A stretch of DNA of 64,000 bases from Pseudomonas kilonensis (GCF_001269885.1 NZ_LHVH01000024.1:558001-622000); one strand, 5' to 3'. Counted from the first letter of the stretch, positions 39,544 to 48,318 are shown. Program-made: numbers and translations. Notes: generated from the letters alone by a model not told the origin.

Positions 39544-39576
39544 CCCGCACCTCGTCATGAGTGTGCGGGTTTGTTG
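39544..39576 (+). terminator. Rho-independent terminator after DUF2628 gene
   Basis: CCCGCAC (39544-39550) pairs with GTGCGGG (39563-39569) with a 12-nt loop that can pair further; followed by TTTGTTGTTT. Confidence 0.78.
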
Positions 39577-39641
39577 TTTCTGAGTCGTGGGAATTTGGAT
39601 AACCCAGCCTACGGACCTGCGAAGTCTTCGGGCGGGTCCGA

Positions 39642-39911
39642 TTAGTTCCGAGTCGGTTCTTCAGCAAACACGGTATACGGCAGTATTAGCGTATCGGCGA
39701 CCAAGCTGAACGGCAGGTCAATCAATGCCAATGGCACCAAGGCACGAAGCACTCCGGCGTTTTCATCCGTTGCGGCCTTGATCACTTCAATATCGGTGGA
39801 GGACCCGCAATACGGATGGGGACCACAACGTGGACGATCATCGAAGGTTTCAGAGAGCGTCGAACAACCTGCCAGCAGCACAACGGCCAATATGCCTGGG
39901 AACAATTTCAT
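39642..39911 (-). CDS. YceK/YidQ-like lipoprotein
   Basis: 89 aa from ATG 39911 (MKLFPGILAVVLLAGCSTLS); lipobox LLAGC with Cys16. Mature part DDRPRCGPHPYCGSSTDIE and DLPFSLVADTLILPYTV is the YceK/YidQ pattern. Function unknown; outer-membrane or periplasmic lipoprotein. An upstream in-frame extension overlaps the next gene and is rejected. Confidence 0.82.
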   Translation of the reverse strand: MKLFPGILAVVLLAGCSTLSETFDDRPRCGPHPYCGSSTDIEVIKAATDENAGVLRALVPLALIDLPFSLVADTLILPYTVFAEEPTRN

Positions 39912-40002
39912 GCGTTCACTCACGAATACGGGCCGGAAGAAGAGCGATCCGCACTCTACTCCAAGCCCTGTGAAACGGGCGACATAAGTTACATGTCTTG
40001 CA

Positions 40003-40668
40003 TCAGTGCGCCGTACTCCCGTCAGAAACAACGACCCGAACGTCAGTCACGGCCCGGTAGCGCCAGACCTTTATCAAGGCACTGTCACTTGGCGTCATGC
40101 GACCGATGATGGCTGTGACCTCGGAAGGACTGTTCACCGCCGCACCGGCGATCTCCAAAATGATATCCCCCGCCAAGAGCCCCATTTTCGCGGTATCGGC
40201 ACCTGCTTCCGGGCCAAACACCAGCACCCCTTTCTCGGAAGGCAAACCGAAGCTTTTTACAACAGCAGGTGTGACCACGCCGAGATGCGCCCCTAAATGT
40301 CCAGCCGCAACGGGCACGGGAGCGGCAATGCTTTTGGCAGGTATCGGGGCAGGCGCGGCCGTCGCAGTGGGAGCAGGACTGGCGGCGATGCTTGGCTGGG
40401 TTGCGCTGCTGCGGGAGCAGTCTCGCTGAGCGACCACTTGATGAATCACTTGCCTGATTTTTTCTGTTCGAGGCGTGGGGTACTGGTCATAGCTGTCCCG
40501 AGTAATCAACAACGTATTGCAGTCCATCGCCTCATAGGTCGCAGGAGACTCGGTAGCACGATGATATTCGGCATACTTCGCCTTTTCCTCTGCTCCCATG
40601 GGCAGAAAGATACAGCCCACAAGCAACGGGGAGACGGCTGCCATTAGCGAAACAAGTCTGAGCGACAT
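40003..40668 (-). CDS. PDZ-domain lipoprotein
   Basis: 221 aa from ATG 40668, 6 bp after AGGG; an ATG two codons upstream sits directly on that site. Lipobox LLVGC (about Cys18). A Pro/Ala-rich linker (about 100-150) leads to a PDZ domain: LGAHLGVVTPAVVKSFGLP, MGLLAGDIILEIAGAAVNSPSEVTAIIG. No protease domain is present, so it may be an adaptor or chaperone-like protein. Confidence 0.78.
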   Translation of the reverse strand: MSLRLVSLMAAVSPLLVGCIFLPMGAEEKAKYAEYHRATESPATYEAMDCNTLLITRDSYDQYPTPRTEKIRQVIHQVVAQRDCSRSSATQPSIAASPAPTATAAPAPIPAKSIAAPVPVAAGHLGAHLGVVTPAVVKSFGLPSEKGVLVFGPEAGADTAKMGLLAGDIILEIAGAAVNSPSEVTAIIGRMTPSDSALIKVWRYRAVTDVRVVVSDGSTAH

Positions 40669-40817
40669 AGCCATCCCTGATGGTGGAGTTTTTGAGTTGG
40701 GATTAAAAGCTACTGTTTTGCCATGAGTCTGTCCAATCCACCCTCTACTCCTCTCCACAGCCAGGCATCTGGGAAACTGGGCACAGACCACTAGAAACTG
40801 AGTAAATGCCTGCGGCC

Positions 40818-40894
40818 CTCCCCAATCCTGATTCTATCGAGTGCCCTGCCTAAAGCATCCAAGGCATCGACTACTCTCACCATTTTTCAGTTGC
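40818..40894 (-). pseudogene. Remnant of the small gene at 52726-52926
   Basis: 40818-40870 is nearly identical to 52746-52799 (shared CCCCAATCCTGAT, AAAGCATCCAAGGC), which encodes LDALDALNRALDRIRIGES at the end of a 66-aa protein. Only this C-terminal part is present, and it is joined to the remnant of a different gene at about 40895. Confidence 0.7.
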
Positions 40895-41355
40895 TGATCA
40901 TCACGGTGAACACCAGCCCAAAAAGAAACTGGCGGATGTAGTCGCTGGTCGCAAGACCGCCAAAAGTCTTGGCGAAAAATGAGTGCATAAGAGATCCCTC
41001 TAGAATGCTGATTTAAACGAGGCGCCCCAAATGGGTTCAACCGCGAATGCGGCGCTCAATGAAGTCATAATCTTCCTGACAATCGCCGGAAGGGTCTGAC
41101 GCCAAACTTACGTAACGCACCGTGTCGACATCGGTCAACTTGTACGTGTAGACATCTGGCATACGCACGCCATCGGTTCTCAATTCATTCTTGCCATTGG
41201 CAGCGGACCAGGTGCCATGTTCGGTTTGAATCGGCTGAGTCTGCTGGGCATCCCGGAAAAAGGTGATGGTGAAACGACCGTCGGGCTTGAAGTCATTTTT
41301 CCAGGAGAGGAACTGGCATTTGCCGTTTTCTGCCCGTAGGCCTTTCCATGAACCC
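40895..41355 (-). pseudogene. Partial duplicate of 45638-46098 (membrane-protein 5' end plus lipoprotein body)
   Basis: 461 bp aligned without gaps at a constant offset of 4743 with 45638-46098, with only scattered substitutions. It contains the first ~30 codons of the 45363-45731 membrane protein (MHSFFAKTFGGL) and the lipoprotein gene of 45780-46190 without its signal-peptide codons. A frame from TTG 41381 reads into the lipoprotein body, so a cytosolic 114-aa product is possible, but a remnant is more likely. Confidence 0.75.
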
Positions 41356-41377
41356 CGCTCTGGCAGTCCGTCGAGGG

Positions 41378-41686
41378 TCAACTCATCTCTGGAACGAGGT
41401 GACTCATGAACGTCAGGTTTTCAATGGCGTACATATACCCAGAGAATCTCGGATCTCCATCGTTGAACGCCTTTGCCGCTTTTTGTGCGTTCTCAAGACT
41501 GTCCCACACGGCTAAATCCACGAAGACTCGATCGTCGTCCATAGGGCAGTAGGCACGGTACTCGATCAAACCAGGAAAGGTCTTTAACGTTTCACGAAGC
41601 CCTGCACGGAGCCCAGGCATTTGCGCAACGCATTCCTGTTTGACCTTGAAAATGGCAAGTTCGAGTACATGAGACGAGTGCTGCAT
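41378..41686 (-). CDS. Antibiotic-biosynthesis-monooxygenase/Dabb-like protein
   Basis: 102 aa, a small ferredoxin-fold protein: LELAIFKVKQECVAQM, FPGLIEYRAYCPMDDDRVFVDLAVWDSLENAQKAAKAF. Members are dimeric and include monooxygenases and stress proteins, so a specific reaction cannot be named. Oriented with the WYL regulator 45 bp upstream, which may control it. Confidence 0.75.
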   Translation of the reverse strand: MQHSSHVLELAIFKVKQECVAQMPGLRAGLRETLKTFPGLIEYRAYCPMDDDRVFVDLAVWDSLENAQKAAKAFNDGDPRFSGYMYAIENLTFMSHLVPEMS

Positions 41687-41730
41687 AGGAATGACCTTCC
41701 GCGTGTTAAGGAGTCCCCATTATTAGTGGC

Positions 41731-42444
41731 TCATACTGACAGCGTAGTGTCAGTAGCGATGATCGCTTTCCACTGACTTGCCTGGTGCTTCATATACGCT
41801 TGGAGGTCCAGGGCAGGATTGTCGGGTGGCGGTTGTTGGGCAACAGCGATGGAGGTGATGCGATCGACCCGAAAATCGCGGTAAGCCACCCTGGTGCAAC
41901 ACCAGCTTCCAACTGTCCACTTTCCTCCCCAGTAGAAAAGGCCAAGGGGGCAAATGAGGCGTTGCGAAACCGCACCGTCCAAACGGGTATACGTTATTTT
42001 CAGTGTCTGAGTGTTTTCGATGGCATTTCGAAGCGTTGCCAGATGACCACGCGTGGAGGAAGGTGTTGTTCCAAGTGCCCTGATTTTTGCCGTGCTGGGG
42101 TCAACCTTGTGATGGACCAGAGACGCTGAGATTTTGCTCAACAACATCCTTGCAGCAGCACTCAGATCGTTATCGGCGGAGGCTGAAAGCATTTCCATAC
42201 CGAGCATCAACGCATCCAGCTCGAGCCTGTTCAACGTTAAAGGCGGCATCTCGAAGTCGGCATCCAAGGCATATCCCACACCGGCGGTCCCATAGATTGG
42301 GATTCCACTGAAGGAAAGGTCATCGATGTATCGATAGATCGAGCGAACGGAAACGCCAATTCGGTTCGCCAGTCGTTCAGCAGAGATTGGCTGATGGACA
42401 CGAATCAGATTCACCAATTGAAATAAGCGATCAGCTTTACGCAC
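41731..42444 (-). CDS. YafY-type WYL-domain transcriptional regulator
   Basis: 237 aa. N-terminal winged helix (RLFQLVNLIRVHQPISAERLANRIGVSVRSIYRYIDDLSFSGIPIYGTAGVGYAL). The C-terminal WYL domain is ALKITYTR-like (TLKITYTRLDGAVSQRLICPLGLFYWGGKWTVGSWC). It overlaps the upstream small gene by 8 bp, so the two form an operon. Confidence 0.88.
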   Translation of the reverse strand: MRKADRLFQLVNLIRVHQPISAERLANRIGVSVRSIYRYIDDLSFSGIPIYGTAGVGYALDADFEMPPLTLNRLELDALMLGMEMLSASADNDLSAAARMLLSKISASLVHHKVDPSTAKIRALGTTPSSTRGHLATLRNAIENTQTLKITYTRLDGAVSQRLICPLGLFYWGGKWTVGSWCCTRVAYRDFRVDRITSIAVAQQPPPDNPALDLQAYMKHQASQWKAIIATDTTLSV

Positions 42445-42691
42445 CTGGTGCGCTCAACTGAGAGCTCTTTGCAAACTCAATGGCCGCGTTAATGGCAGCC
42501 CGAGCCTGGGGGCTATTCTTCCAACAAGTCGAACCCACTGCAGCCGATGCCTGAGCCAGGATGTCACAAACATTCGCTTTGCCGAGCACCGCGAGCGAAT
42601 CAATGCCCATCTGCTCAAGGCGAGCGATAACGGCCGGCCCTACGCCTTTTAGGGCCAACAAGGCATTCTGTTCCATCAGTGGAAATGGCAT
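42437..42691 (-). CDS. Helix-hairpin-helix protein
   Basis: 84 aa from ATG 42691 with AGGAG nine bases upstream. Contains one HhH motif (ALKGVGPAVIARLEQMGIDSLAVLGKA), like DUF4332/Pol-beta-type DNA-binding helices. Overlaps the WYL regulator start by 8 bp, so co-translation is likely. Confidence 0.72.
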   Translation of the reverse strand: MPFPLMEQNALLALKGVGPAVIARLEQMGIDSLAVLGKANVCDILAQASAAVGSTCWKNSPQARAAINAAIEFAKSSQLSAPGA

Positions 42692-42845
42692 CCGTAAACT
42701 CCTGTTATCGGCCAATGAAGCGACAGGAGTTTGCCCCACGGGAGAGTGCATCTCAATAGATGGACTCCATCACCCTGAGCGTGGCCATCAGGAAGGCAGG
42801 TTCGGCAGACGTCTACGAAGAAACATCAGCCGAAGCTCAACTGCC

Positions 42846-42989
42846 TCAACGACCTGAATGTTGTTTTTTTACACTACTTTCAGCCTTCCGCTCAAAATAG
42901 GCATGAACAAACCACAGTGCCATGGCAAACCCGGCAAAGCCAAAAATGAAGAGCAATACCTCTATTGCAGCACCTTCATGAGAAAACAT
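42846..42989 (-). CDS. Small single-pass membrane protein
   Basis: 47 aa from ATG 42989 with GAGGTG eight bases upstream. One hydrophobic helix (AIEVLLFIFGFAGFAMALWFVHAYF) with a basic C-terminus, so cytoplasmic tail expected. No family recognised. Confidence 0.45.
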   Translation of the reverse strand: MFSHEGAAIEVLLFIFGFAGFAMALWFVHAYFERKAESSVKKQHSGR

Positions 42990-43210
42990 TGTGTTCACCT
43001 CATCCTTAAGTGGGTTGACCAAAAATCGCCACGCTTGAAACTTCTCGTAACAATCCAAACATTTTCAGGGTAGTCGCCAACAATCTGTGTGGCAACCCTT
43101 AGCCCAGCATAAACCCCCGGTCTAGACAAGTCGCCGACCAATGACACCCTGCCCCGGCGGACCCATGTGTGGTTTCATAACGGTCGATCCAGACCCTCCA
43201 AGGAGCAGTG

Positions 43211-44032
43211 GTGAACACCCAGGACGAATCAACCGCAACCCCGTTACACGAAGAGATGATCGCGAAACTGCCGAGCGGCTGGCGGGAGCGCTTCAAACAT
43301 CACAGCTGGCGCCCAATGACCGTCGGCTGTTCGGATGCCGCGGTCTTTCGCCTGGATGCCCCCGGCGCCCCCGCCCTGTTCGTCAAGACGGAACCTGCCG
43401 GAGCGCTAAGCGAACTACGCGACGAAGCGGCAAGGCTGCGTTGGCTGGCCTCTACCGGCACCCCTTGCGCCCATGTCCTTGATGAAGCCCACGAAACAGA
43501 TCGGGACTGGCTGTTGTTAAGCGCCGTGCCGGGGGTGGACCTGCTGTCGGCCCCCATCGACGAGGCGGCCAAGGTCAACGTCATGGCCGACGCCCTGCGC
43601 CAACTCCATCAACTCGACCCGGCCGATTGCCCCTTCGACCATAGCGCCCGCCATCGCATTGCCAAGGCCAGAGCCCGAATGGAAGCCGGGCTTGTCGATC
43701 AGGAGGAATTGGACGAAGAACACCAGGGACTCGCCCCCGCCTTACTCTTTGAAAAATTGCTAAACCGTCAACCAGCCGAACAAGATCTCGTCGTGACCCA
43801 CGGCGACGCGTGCATGCCCAATATCATCGTCGATAACGGTCGTTTTACGGGTTTCATTGATTGCGGTCGGCTGGGCGTCGCGGATCGATATCAGGACCTG
43901 GCGCTGGCAACTCGGGACATTGCCGAGGAGTTGGGCGAACAATGGGTCGCGCCGTTTCTGCGGCGATATGCAGTGCTCGAAGCCGATCAGGATCGAATTT
44001 ATTTTTATCGGCTTCTGGATGAGTTCTTCTAG
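43211..44032 (+). CDS. Aminoglycoside 3'-phosphotransferase, APH(3')-II-like
   Basis: 273 aa from GTG 43211 (five bases after AAGGAG; GTG 43208 is too close). Kinase-fold motifs: FVKTE (ATP lysine), catalytic loop VVTHGDACMPNIIV, metal-binding FIDCGRLGVADRYQDLALATRDIAEELG, and the terminal FYRLLDEFF. These are very close to APH(3')-II enzymes, which phosphorylate kanamycin/neomycin. No transposon or integron parts are seen beside it, so it looks resident, like the chromosomal APH(3')-IIb of P. aeruginosa. Confidence 0.92.
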   Translation: MNTQDESTATPLHEEMIAKLPSGWRERFKHHSWRPMTVGCSDAAVFRLDAPGAPALFVKTEPAGALSELRDEAARLRWLASTGTPCAHVLDEAHETDRDWLLLSAVPGVDLLSAPIDEAAKVNVMADALRQLHQLDPADCPFDHSARHRIAKARARMEAGLVDQEELDEEHQGLAPALLFEKLLNRQPAEQDLVVTHGDACMPNIIVDNGRFTGFIDCGRLGVADRYQDLALATRDIAEELGEQWVAPFLRRYAVLEADQDRIYFYRLLDEFF

Positions 44033-44205
44033 CACCGGCGCCCGCTGGTGACTGACGATCAGCAACAACCAGGCGCAATGTCACGTTGTTCATGAAGGCC
44101 GGGAAGCTGCTACCACAGAACTGGCTCTCTGCCTGACGCTCTCAACGTGAGGGTGCCCTTGCATTAGAATGACCGCTCAACTCATATGGAACAGGACTGA
44201 TCCGA

Positions 44206-44613
44206 ATGGAAGCGCGAGCGACTTTTTCCACCAAGAACTTCAAACCCACTGACCTGACGCCCACGCCCAACATTGCAACAGGCTTACCCGTGTCGATCAG
44301 CTTCATGGAAAAGTCCTATACGGGAGCTATCGATGGTATTTCTTCAACATCCTTTACTGCGGCGTTCGACCAAGCGTCAAGAAGGGGCAGCTACATCGCA
44401 CTGGAGAGCTTCAAGGGCACGGTGAATGGCGTAGAGGGTTCCTTTAACTTTATTCATTCCGCCTCCACTACCGGAACTGATCGTGCAGACGAGTTTTTCT
44501 GCATAGTTGGAGGCAGTGGTACGGATGGTTTGGAAGGAATATCCGGGTCAGGAGGGATCACGATTGACACCGACGGAACGCACCATCTCTGGTTGGCTTA
44601 CCACCTCGAATAA
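44206..44613 (+). CDS. DUF3224 protein
   Basis: 135 aa with AGGA upstream of ATG 44206. Beta-rich sequence: TGAIDGISSTSFTAAFD, GSYIALESFKGTVNGVEGSFNF, GSGTDGLEGISGSGGITIDTDGTHHLWLAY. This is the DUF3224 (allene-oxide-cyclase-barrel-like) pattern. Function unknown; likely cytosolic. Confidence 0.83.
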   Translation: MEARATFSTKNFKPTDLTPTPNIATGLPVSISFMEKSYTGAIDGISSTSFTAAFDQASRRGSYIALESFKGTVNGVEGSFNFIHSASTTGTDRADEFFCIVGGSGTDGLEGISGSGGITIDTDGTHHLWLAYHLE

Positions 44614-44805
44614 TTTAGCAAGCCTAAAAGGACACCACCCCTGATGCACATCAGGGAGGCGCCTCGCTGGGTGCTTACTGCGGGAGATGGGCAGCGGCCA
44701 TGAGTTTGATCCAGTCTGCATGGACGACTGAATGGTCACGACCCGTATGTGTACCTGAAGGAGGTTCTCGCGCGCCCGTCGACGCAGCGGACGAGTGAAT
44801 TACGT

Positions 44806-45204
44806 TCAAGCTGGACTGGTGATTACAGCGTCTGGAATAAAGCCGCGCCAAGCGATGGGGGACAGCAGGAATACAAAGATAAGGAACGCCACCTGGGACA
44901 GGTAGAACGGCTCCAGCCACTGCTGCTTCAATGCGACGTATAAAGTGTTGTGAGCTACGTCGACCAAGATGATCGCAGCCGTAAGCACGATTCCGACTCT
45001 TGGCTTGAGAAACAGGAGCAGAGCTGCGAGCGGGTCAAAAAATGTAAGTGCTCCCCAAAAAATACGGCTCGCCAAATAAGCGCCAGGTCCGTATCCGTAG
45101 TCCCAGAGCAAACCATGTAAAGCAGCTGCACAGATGTGATTAGCCGTGGCGACAAGAAGGCAACATGCAAACAACACTCTGACGAAGAATGACAACCTTT
45201 GCAT
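44806..45204 (-). CDS. Four-helix membrane protein of unknown function
   Basis: 132 aa with four hydrophobic segments (FFVRVLFACCLLVATANHICAAAL; ASRIFWGALTFFDPLAALLLFL; VGIVLTAAIILVDVAHNTLYV; LSQVAFLIFVFLLSPIAW). No family recognised; the ribosome binding site is weak. Confidence 0.6.
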   Translation of the reverse strand: MQRLSFFVRVLFACCLLVATANHICAAALHGLLWDYGYGPGAYLASRIFWGALTFFDPLAALLLFLKPRVGIVLTAAIILVDVAHNTLYVALKQQWLEPFYLSQVAFLIFVFLLSPIAWRGFIPDAVITSPA

Positions 45205-45362
45205 AGTTTTATCTACAGTCGCGATCCAAGCCCTGTGAAAGGTGTCGAGCCCTTAGGGAAACAGGGCACCGACCGTGATTATGAATTTACCCATAATCAT
45301 GGTCGGTTCACGTTTGCCCTACCCACACCAGTTTTCAACTGCAAACGCGTTGAGCTATTGAC

Positions 45363-45731
45363 CTATTCAACGACCGAACGGCTGTTGCGCCAGAACAGGT
45401 ACGCCAACCCCACCGGCGCTACGAAAATCGCGAACGACCAGCACATGGCCATGGTGAAAGCCTTCACCATCAGCATGAACAGTGCATTCACGAAAAAAAC
45501 ATTGTTGCCCATGATGTAGCCGACAACGCTTTCGTAGACGAACCGAGAATACGGATAAAGCAACGTGTTGATGATCGCCAACACGATCAACCCAGGCTTC
45601 GCACCGATTCCTGCGGGGCTGTTGGCCGCCAGGGAGATGATCATCACGGTGAACACCAACCCAAAAAGAAACTGGCGGATGTAGTAGCTGGTCGTAAGAC
45701 CGCCAAAAGTCTTGGCGAAAAATGAGTGCAT
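45363..45731 (-). CDS. Membrane protein of unknown function
   Basis: 122 aa with three or four hydrophobic segments (FLFGLVFTVMIISLAA; PGLIVLAIINTLLYPYSRFVYESVVGYIMG; FVNALFMLMVKAFTMAMCWSFAIFVAPVGLAYLF). Its 5' end and upstream region are duplicated at 40895-41355. It lies downstream of the lipoprotein gene on the same strand, with 48 bp between. Confidence 0.65.
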   Translation of the reverse strand: MHSFFAKTFGGLTTSYYIRQFLFGLVFTVMIISLAANSPAGIGAKPGLIVLAIINTLLYPYSRFVYESVVGYIMGNNVFFVNALFMLMVKAFTMAMCWSFAIFVAPVGLAYLFWRNSRSVVE

Positions 45732-45779
45732 AAGAGATCCCTCTAGAATGCTGATTTAAACGAGGCGCCCCAAATGGGT

Positions 45780-46190
45780 TCAACCGCGAATGCGGCGCTC
45801 AATAAAGTCATAATCTTCCTGACAATCGCCGGAAGGGTCTGACGCCAAACTTACGTAACGCACCGTGTCGACATCGGTCAACTTGTACGTGTAGACATCT
45901 GGCATACGCACGCCATCGGTTCTCAATTCATTCTTGCCATTGGCAGCGGACCAGGTGCCATGTTCGGTTTGAATCGGCTGAGTCTGCTGGGCATCCCGGA
46001 AAAAGGTGATGGTGAAACGACCGTCGGGCTTGAAGTCATTTTTCCAGGAAAGGAACTGGCATTTGCCGTTTTCTGCCCGCAGGCCTTTCCATGAACCCAC
46101 CAAGGATGGGTCGTTGGCCGGCTTGTTGGCGGCGCAGCCACCTAGCGTTATAGCCAGGACGACAAGAGCCAGGGAGAAACTCCGTTTCAC
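45780..46190 (-). CDS. Lipoprotein of unknown function (intact copy of a duplicated gene)
   Basis: 136 aa. Signal peptide with lipobox ITLGGC (Cys19). Mature part is polar, with WKNDFKPDGRFTITFFRD and TYKLTDVDTVRYVSLASD, resembling small beta-rich lipocalin-type lipoproteins. The body of this gene recurs at 41037-41355 without the signal sequence. Confidence 0.72.
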   Translation of the reverse strand: MKRSFSLALVVLAITLGGCAANKPANDPSLVGSWKGLRAENGKCQFLSWKNDFKPDGRFTITFFRDAQQTQPIQTEHGTWSAANGKNELRTDGVRMPDVYTYKLTDVDTVRYVSLASDPSGDCQEDYDFIERRIRG

Positions 46191-46371
46191 GTAGGACTTC
46201 CTTATTCAACTGAAATGCAGCGCGTTGCGAATACCCCGCGTCGAGCCGAATTGTAACGACTTTCGGCCAGGAAAGGCTCATCTGGTGAGCTGCCCCTAGC
46301 TCAAATGTGAGCAATGGCGTTCTTGGTGTAGCCTTTGTCGGACGATGACTTTTCTACAGCAGGGAGAGCTG

Positions 46372-46815
46372 ATGAAATTCCACCCATTTCGATTAGAAGC
46401 TCGAGACTTAAGCTTGGCCCTTTTTGCCGTCAGCCTCATGCTGCCAGCCATCAACACTCGAAATGAAGTATGGGAATTTGAGAGCGTCACCTACGGCTAC
46501 GAAGCGCTCTGCTTCGGATTTCTAGCACTATTGCATGGCAGTGCCGCTTGGCTGGCCAATCTATTCTTCATCGTGGCATTTTTCTCAGACAAGAGGGCGA
46601 GACGACGCCTGATCAGCGCCTTGTGCGCCACACTCCTCGGTCTGTCGTCGTACCTGTATACGAACATGTGGAATGATGGAGACGGACGCGTGACTGTCAC
46701 GGGCTACAGCTACGGATTCTATGTATGGCTGCTCTCTTTTTTATGGCTGGTGCTATTAGCGACTCGAAAGACAATAAGGGACAGCCAGGCAGGTGCCAAC
46801 CTGGATTCCCGTTAA
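46372..46815 (+). CDS. Membrane protein of unknown function
   Basis: 147 aa from ATG 46372 with GGGAGAG upstream. Four hydrophobic segments (LSLALFAVSLMLPAIN; ALCFGFLALLHGSAAWLANLFFIVAFF; LISALCATLLGLSSYLY; GFYVWLLSFLWLVLLAT). No family recognised. Confidence 0.6.
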   Translation: MKFHPFRLEARDLSLALFAVSLMLPAINTRNEVWEFESVTYGYEALCFGFLALLHGSAAWLANLFFIVAFFSDKRARRRLISALCATLLGLSSYLYTNMWNDGDGRVTVTGYSYGFYVWLLSFLWLVLLATRKTIRDSQAGANLDSR

Positions 46816-46846
46816 CGTTCCGCCCGTACATGTTCATGCCAATGAC

Positions 46847-47296
46847 TCAGCGGGTGCTAGAGGCAGCCCCCTGATCGGCCTGCGCCGAAAGCGGAACATC
46901 AAACACTCGATCAAACCCCCATTGAAAAACCAGCGCGTAAAAAAAGAAAAACACGAACAACCCCAGGTTGGTCACCAGCGCCAGCCACAGGCTGATGCCC
47001 AGCCACGCGCCAATCACCGGAGTCAGGATCAGCGTCAAGCCGCCTTCAAATCCCAGCGAATGGAGCAGTCGTCGCAGCCAGTTACGATGGCGGCTGCGCT
47101 GGCGACGTTCCCACCACTCGAACAGGCCATTGAAAAGCATGTTCCAAGCCAGCGCGACAGCGGAAATCACCAGCGACAGCAGGGTTGAATAGCCCATACC
47201 CTGGCCGTAGGTCAGCGCCAGCGCCGGTGCCACGAACAGCACACCGCCGGCTTCGTAGAGGATGGCCTGAAGGATTTTACGGGGCGTGCCTTGCAT
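46847..47296 (-). CDS. PACE-family multidrug/biocide efflux protein (AceI-like)
   Basis: 149 aa from ATG 47296 with AAGGAG upstream. Two tandem transmembrane pairs: KILQAILYEAGGVLFVAPAL, LVISAVALAWNMLFNGLFEWWERR, LHSLGFEGGLTLILTPVIGAWLG and ALVTNLGLFVFFFFYALVFQWGFDRVF. The E/W/N pattern (Y-E-x-x-G; W-N-x-x-(F/Y)-(N/D)) identifies PACE transporters, which export chlorhexidine and short-chain diamines. The LysR gene is divergent, the standard aceI/aceR arrangement. Confidence 0.88.
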   Translation of the reverse strand: MQGTPRKILQAILYEAGGVLFVAPALALTYGQGMGYSTLLSLVISAVALAWNMLFNGLFEWWERRQRSRHRNWLRRLLHSLGFEGGLTLILTPVIGAWLGISLWLALVTNLGLFVFFFFYALVFQWGFDRVFDVPLSAQADQGAASSTR

Positions 47297-47337
47297 CGGT
47301 GGACTCCTTCGCGGGGTTGGAAAACCACAGCCTGGCA

Positions 47338-47398
47338 AGTTGAGCCACCGCGCACAATTGAGCTAAATTGAGCCACGCTCAACCTGAGTAACCTCCCC
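47338..47398. promoter_or_regulatory. Divergent control region of PACE and LysR genes
   Basis: Contains repeated TTGAGC (near 47340, 47360 and 47369) and the complementary GCTCAA (47377), forming imperfect inverted pairs such as TTGAGCCACGCTCAA. These are reasonable binding sites for the LysR protein. Confidence 0.5.
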
Positions 47399-47400
47399 CC

Positions 47401-48285
47401 ATGTTCGCCAAACTGCCCCTCACCGCCTTGCGCGGCTTCGAGTCCGCTGCACGGCTGGGCAGCTTCAAGGCAGCGGCCCAGGAACTGAATGTCAGCCCGG
47501 CAGCGATCTCCCATCAGGTCAAAAGCCTTGAAGCCTTCCTTGGCGTGCGGCTGTTCGAACGCTCCAGCCAAAGCGTGCGCCTGAGCGCCGACGGCGAGCG
47601 CCTTCAGCCTTTCATGCACCGTGCCCTGCTTGATATCCAACAGGGTCTGCAGGTGCTGTCACCGCCTTGTGCTGCACAATCGCTGGTGGTGAGCACGACG
47701 CCGGCATTCGCCAGCCTGTGGCTGATACCGCGGCTCGGGGACTTTCATCGGTTATACCCGGATATCGACGTCAGGCTGCATACCAGCAACGACGTGGTCG
47801 ACCTGCAGCGTGACGCCAGCATCGACCTGGCGATCCGCGCCCTCTTCACGCCTGACCCTCAGCTGTTCGAACAGCCTTTGCTGGACGAGTACTTTGGCGT
47901 TTATTGCCACCCCGGCTGGCAACCGCCTGCAGCAGGCTCGCCCGTCGAGCTGATCGACGTGCCGTGGCTGAGCAGCGCAAAAGTGGCGGTCGACTGGCCT
48001 GCATGGTGCGCCAAGGCCGAGACCCTGGGCTGGCTGGAGAACGCGCGTTTTCGGCGTTATGACGAGGAACAACATGCCCTGCAGGCGGCGATCGCCGGGC
48101 ACGGGCTGGTACTCGCCAGCAATGTGCTGGTTGCTGAGGCTGTTGCGCGTGGGGAGCTGGTTGATTATCGCCCTGAGGTTCGCTTGGCGGGTGCGCGGTA
48201 TACGTTGGTGTGTGTACCGGGGCGGGAGCGGCAGGCGGCGGTGCGGGGGTTTAGTGAGTGGTTGTTGGGGCGGAGTATTGGTTGA
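47401..48285 (+). CDS. LysR-family regulator, GcvA-like, probable regulator of the PACE gene
   Basis: 294 aa. N-terminal winged helix: LTALRGFESAARLGSFKAAAQELNVSPAAISHQVKSLEAFLGVRLFER. The substrate-binding domain begins near 90 (LVVSTTPAFASLWLIPRLGDF). The sequence fits the GcvA/AmpR subgroup. Divergent from the PACE efflux gene, as in AceR/AceI pairs. Confidence 0.88.
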   Translation: MFAKLPLTALRGFESAARLGSFKAAAQELNVSPAAISHQVKSLEAFLGVRLFERSSQSVRLSADGERLQPFMHRALLDIQQGLQVLSPPCAAQSLVVSTTPAFASLWLIPRLGDFHRLYPDIDVRLHTSNDVVDLQRDASIDLAIRALFTPDPQLFEQPLLDEYFGVYCHPGWQPPAAGSPVELIDVPWLSSAKVAVDWPAWCAKAETLGWLENARFRRYDEEQHALQAAIAGHGLVLASNVLVAEAVARGELVDYRPEVRLAGARYTLVCVPGRERQAAVRGFSEWLLGRSIG

Positions 48286-48300
48286 ATGAGTTCTGCCTAC

Positions 48301-48318
48301 GTCCCGACGAATCGGGAC
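48301..48318. terminator. Hairpin between convergent genes
   Basis: GTCCCGA-CGAA-TCGGGAC, a perfect 7-bp stem with a stable tetraloop. It lies 15 bp after the LysR gene and faces the convergent hydrolase gene. No T-run follows on either strand. Confidence 0.4.

Noticed and set aside
41037..41381. Intact second lipoprotein gene
   Set aside because: The signal peptide and lipobox codons are missing; only a TTG start is available and the sequence is a truncated duplicate of 45780-46190.
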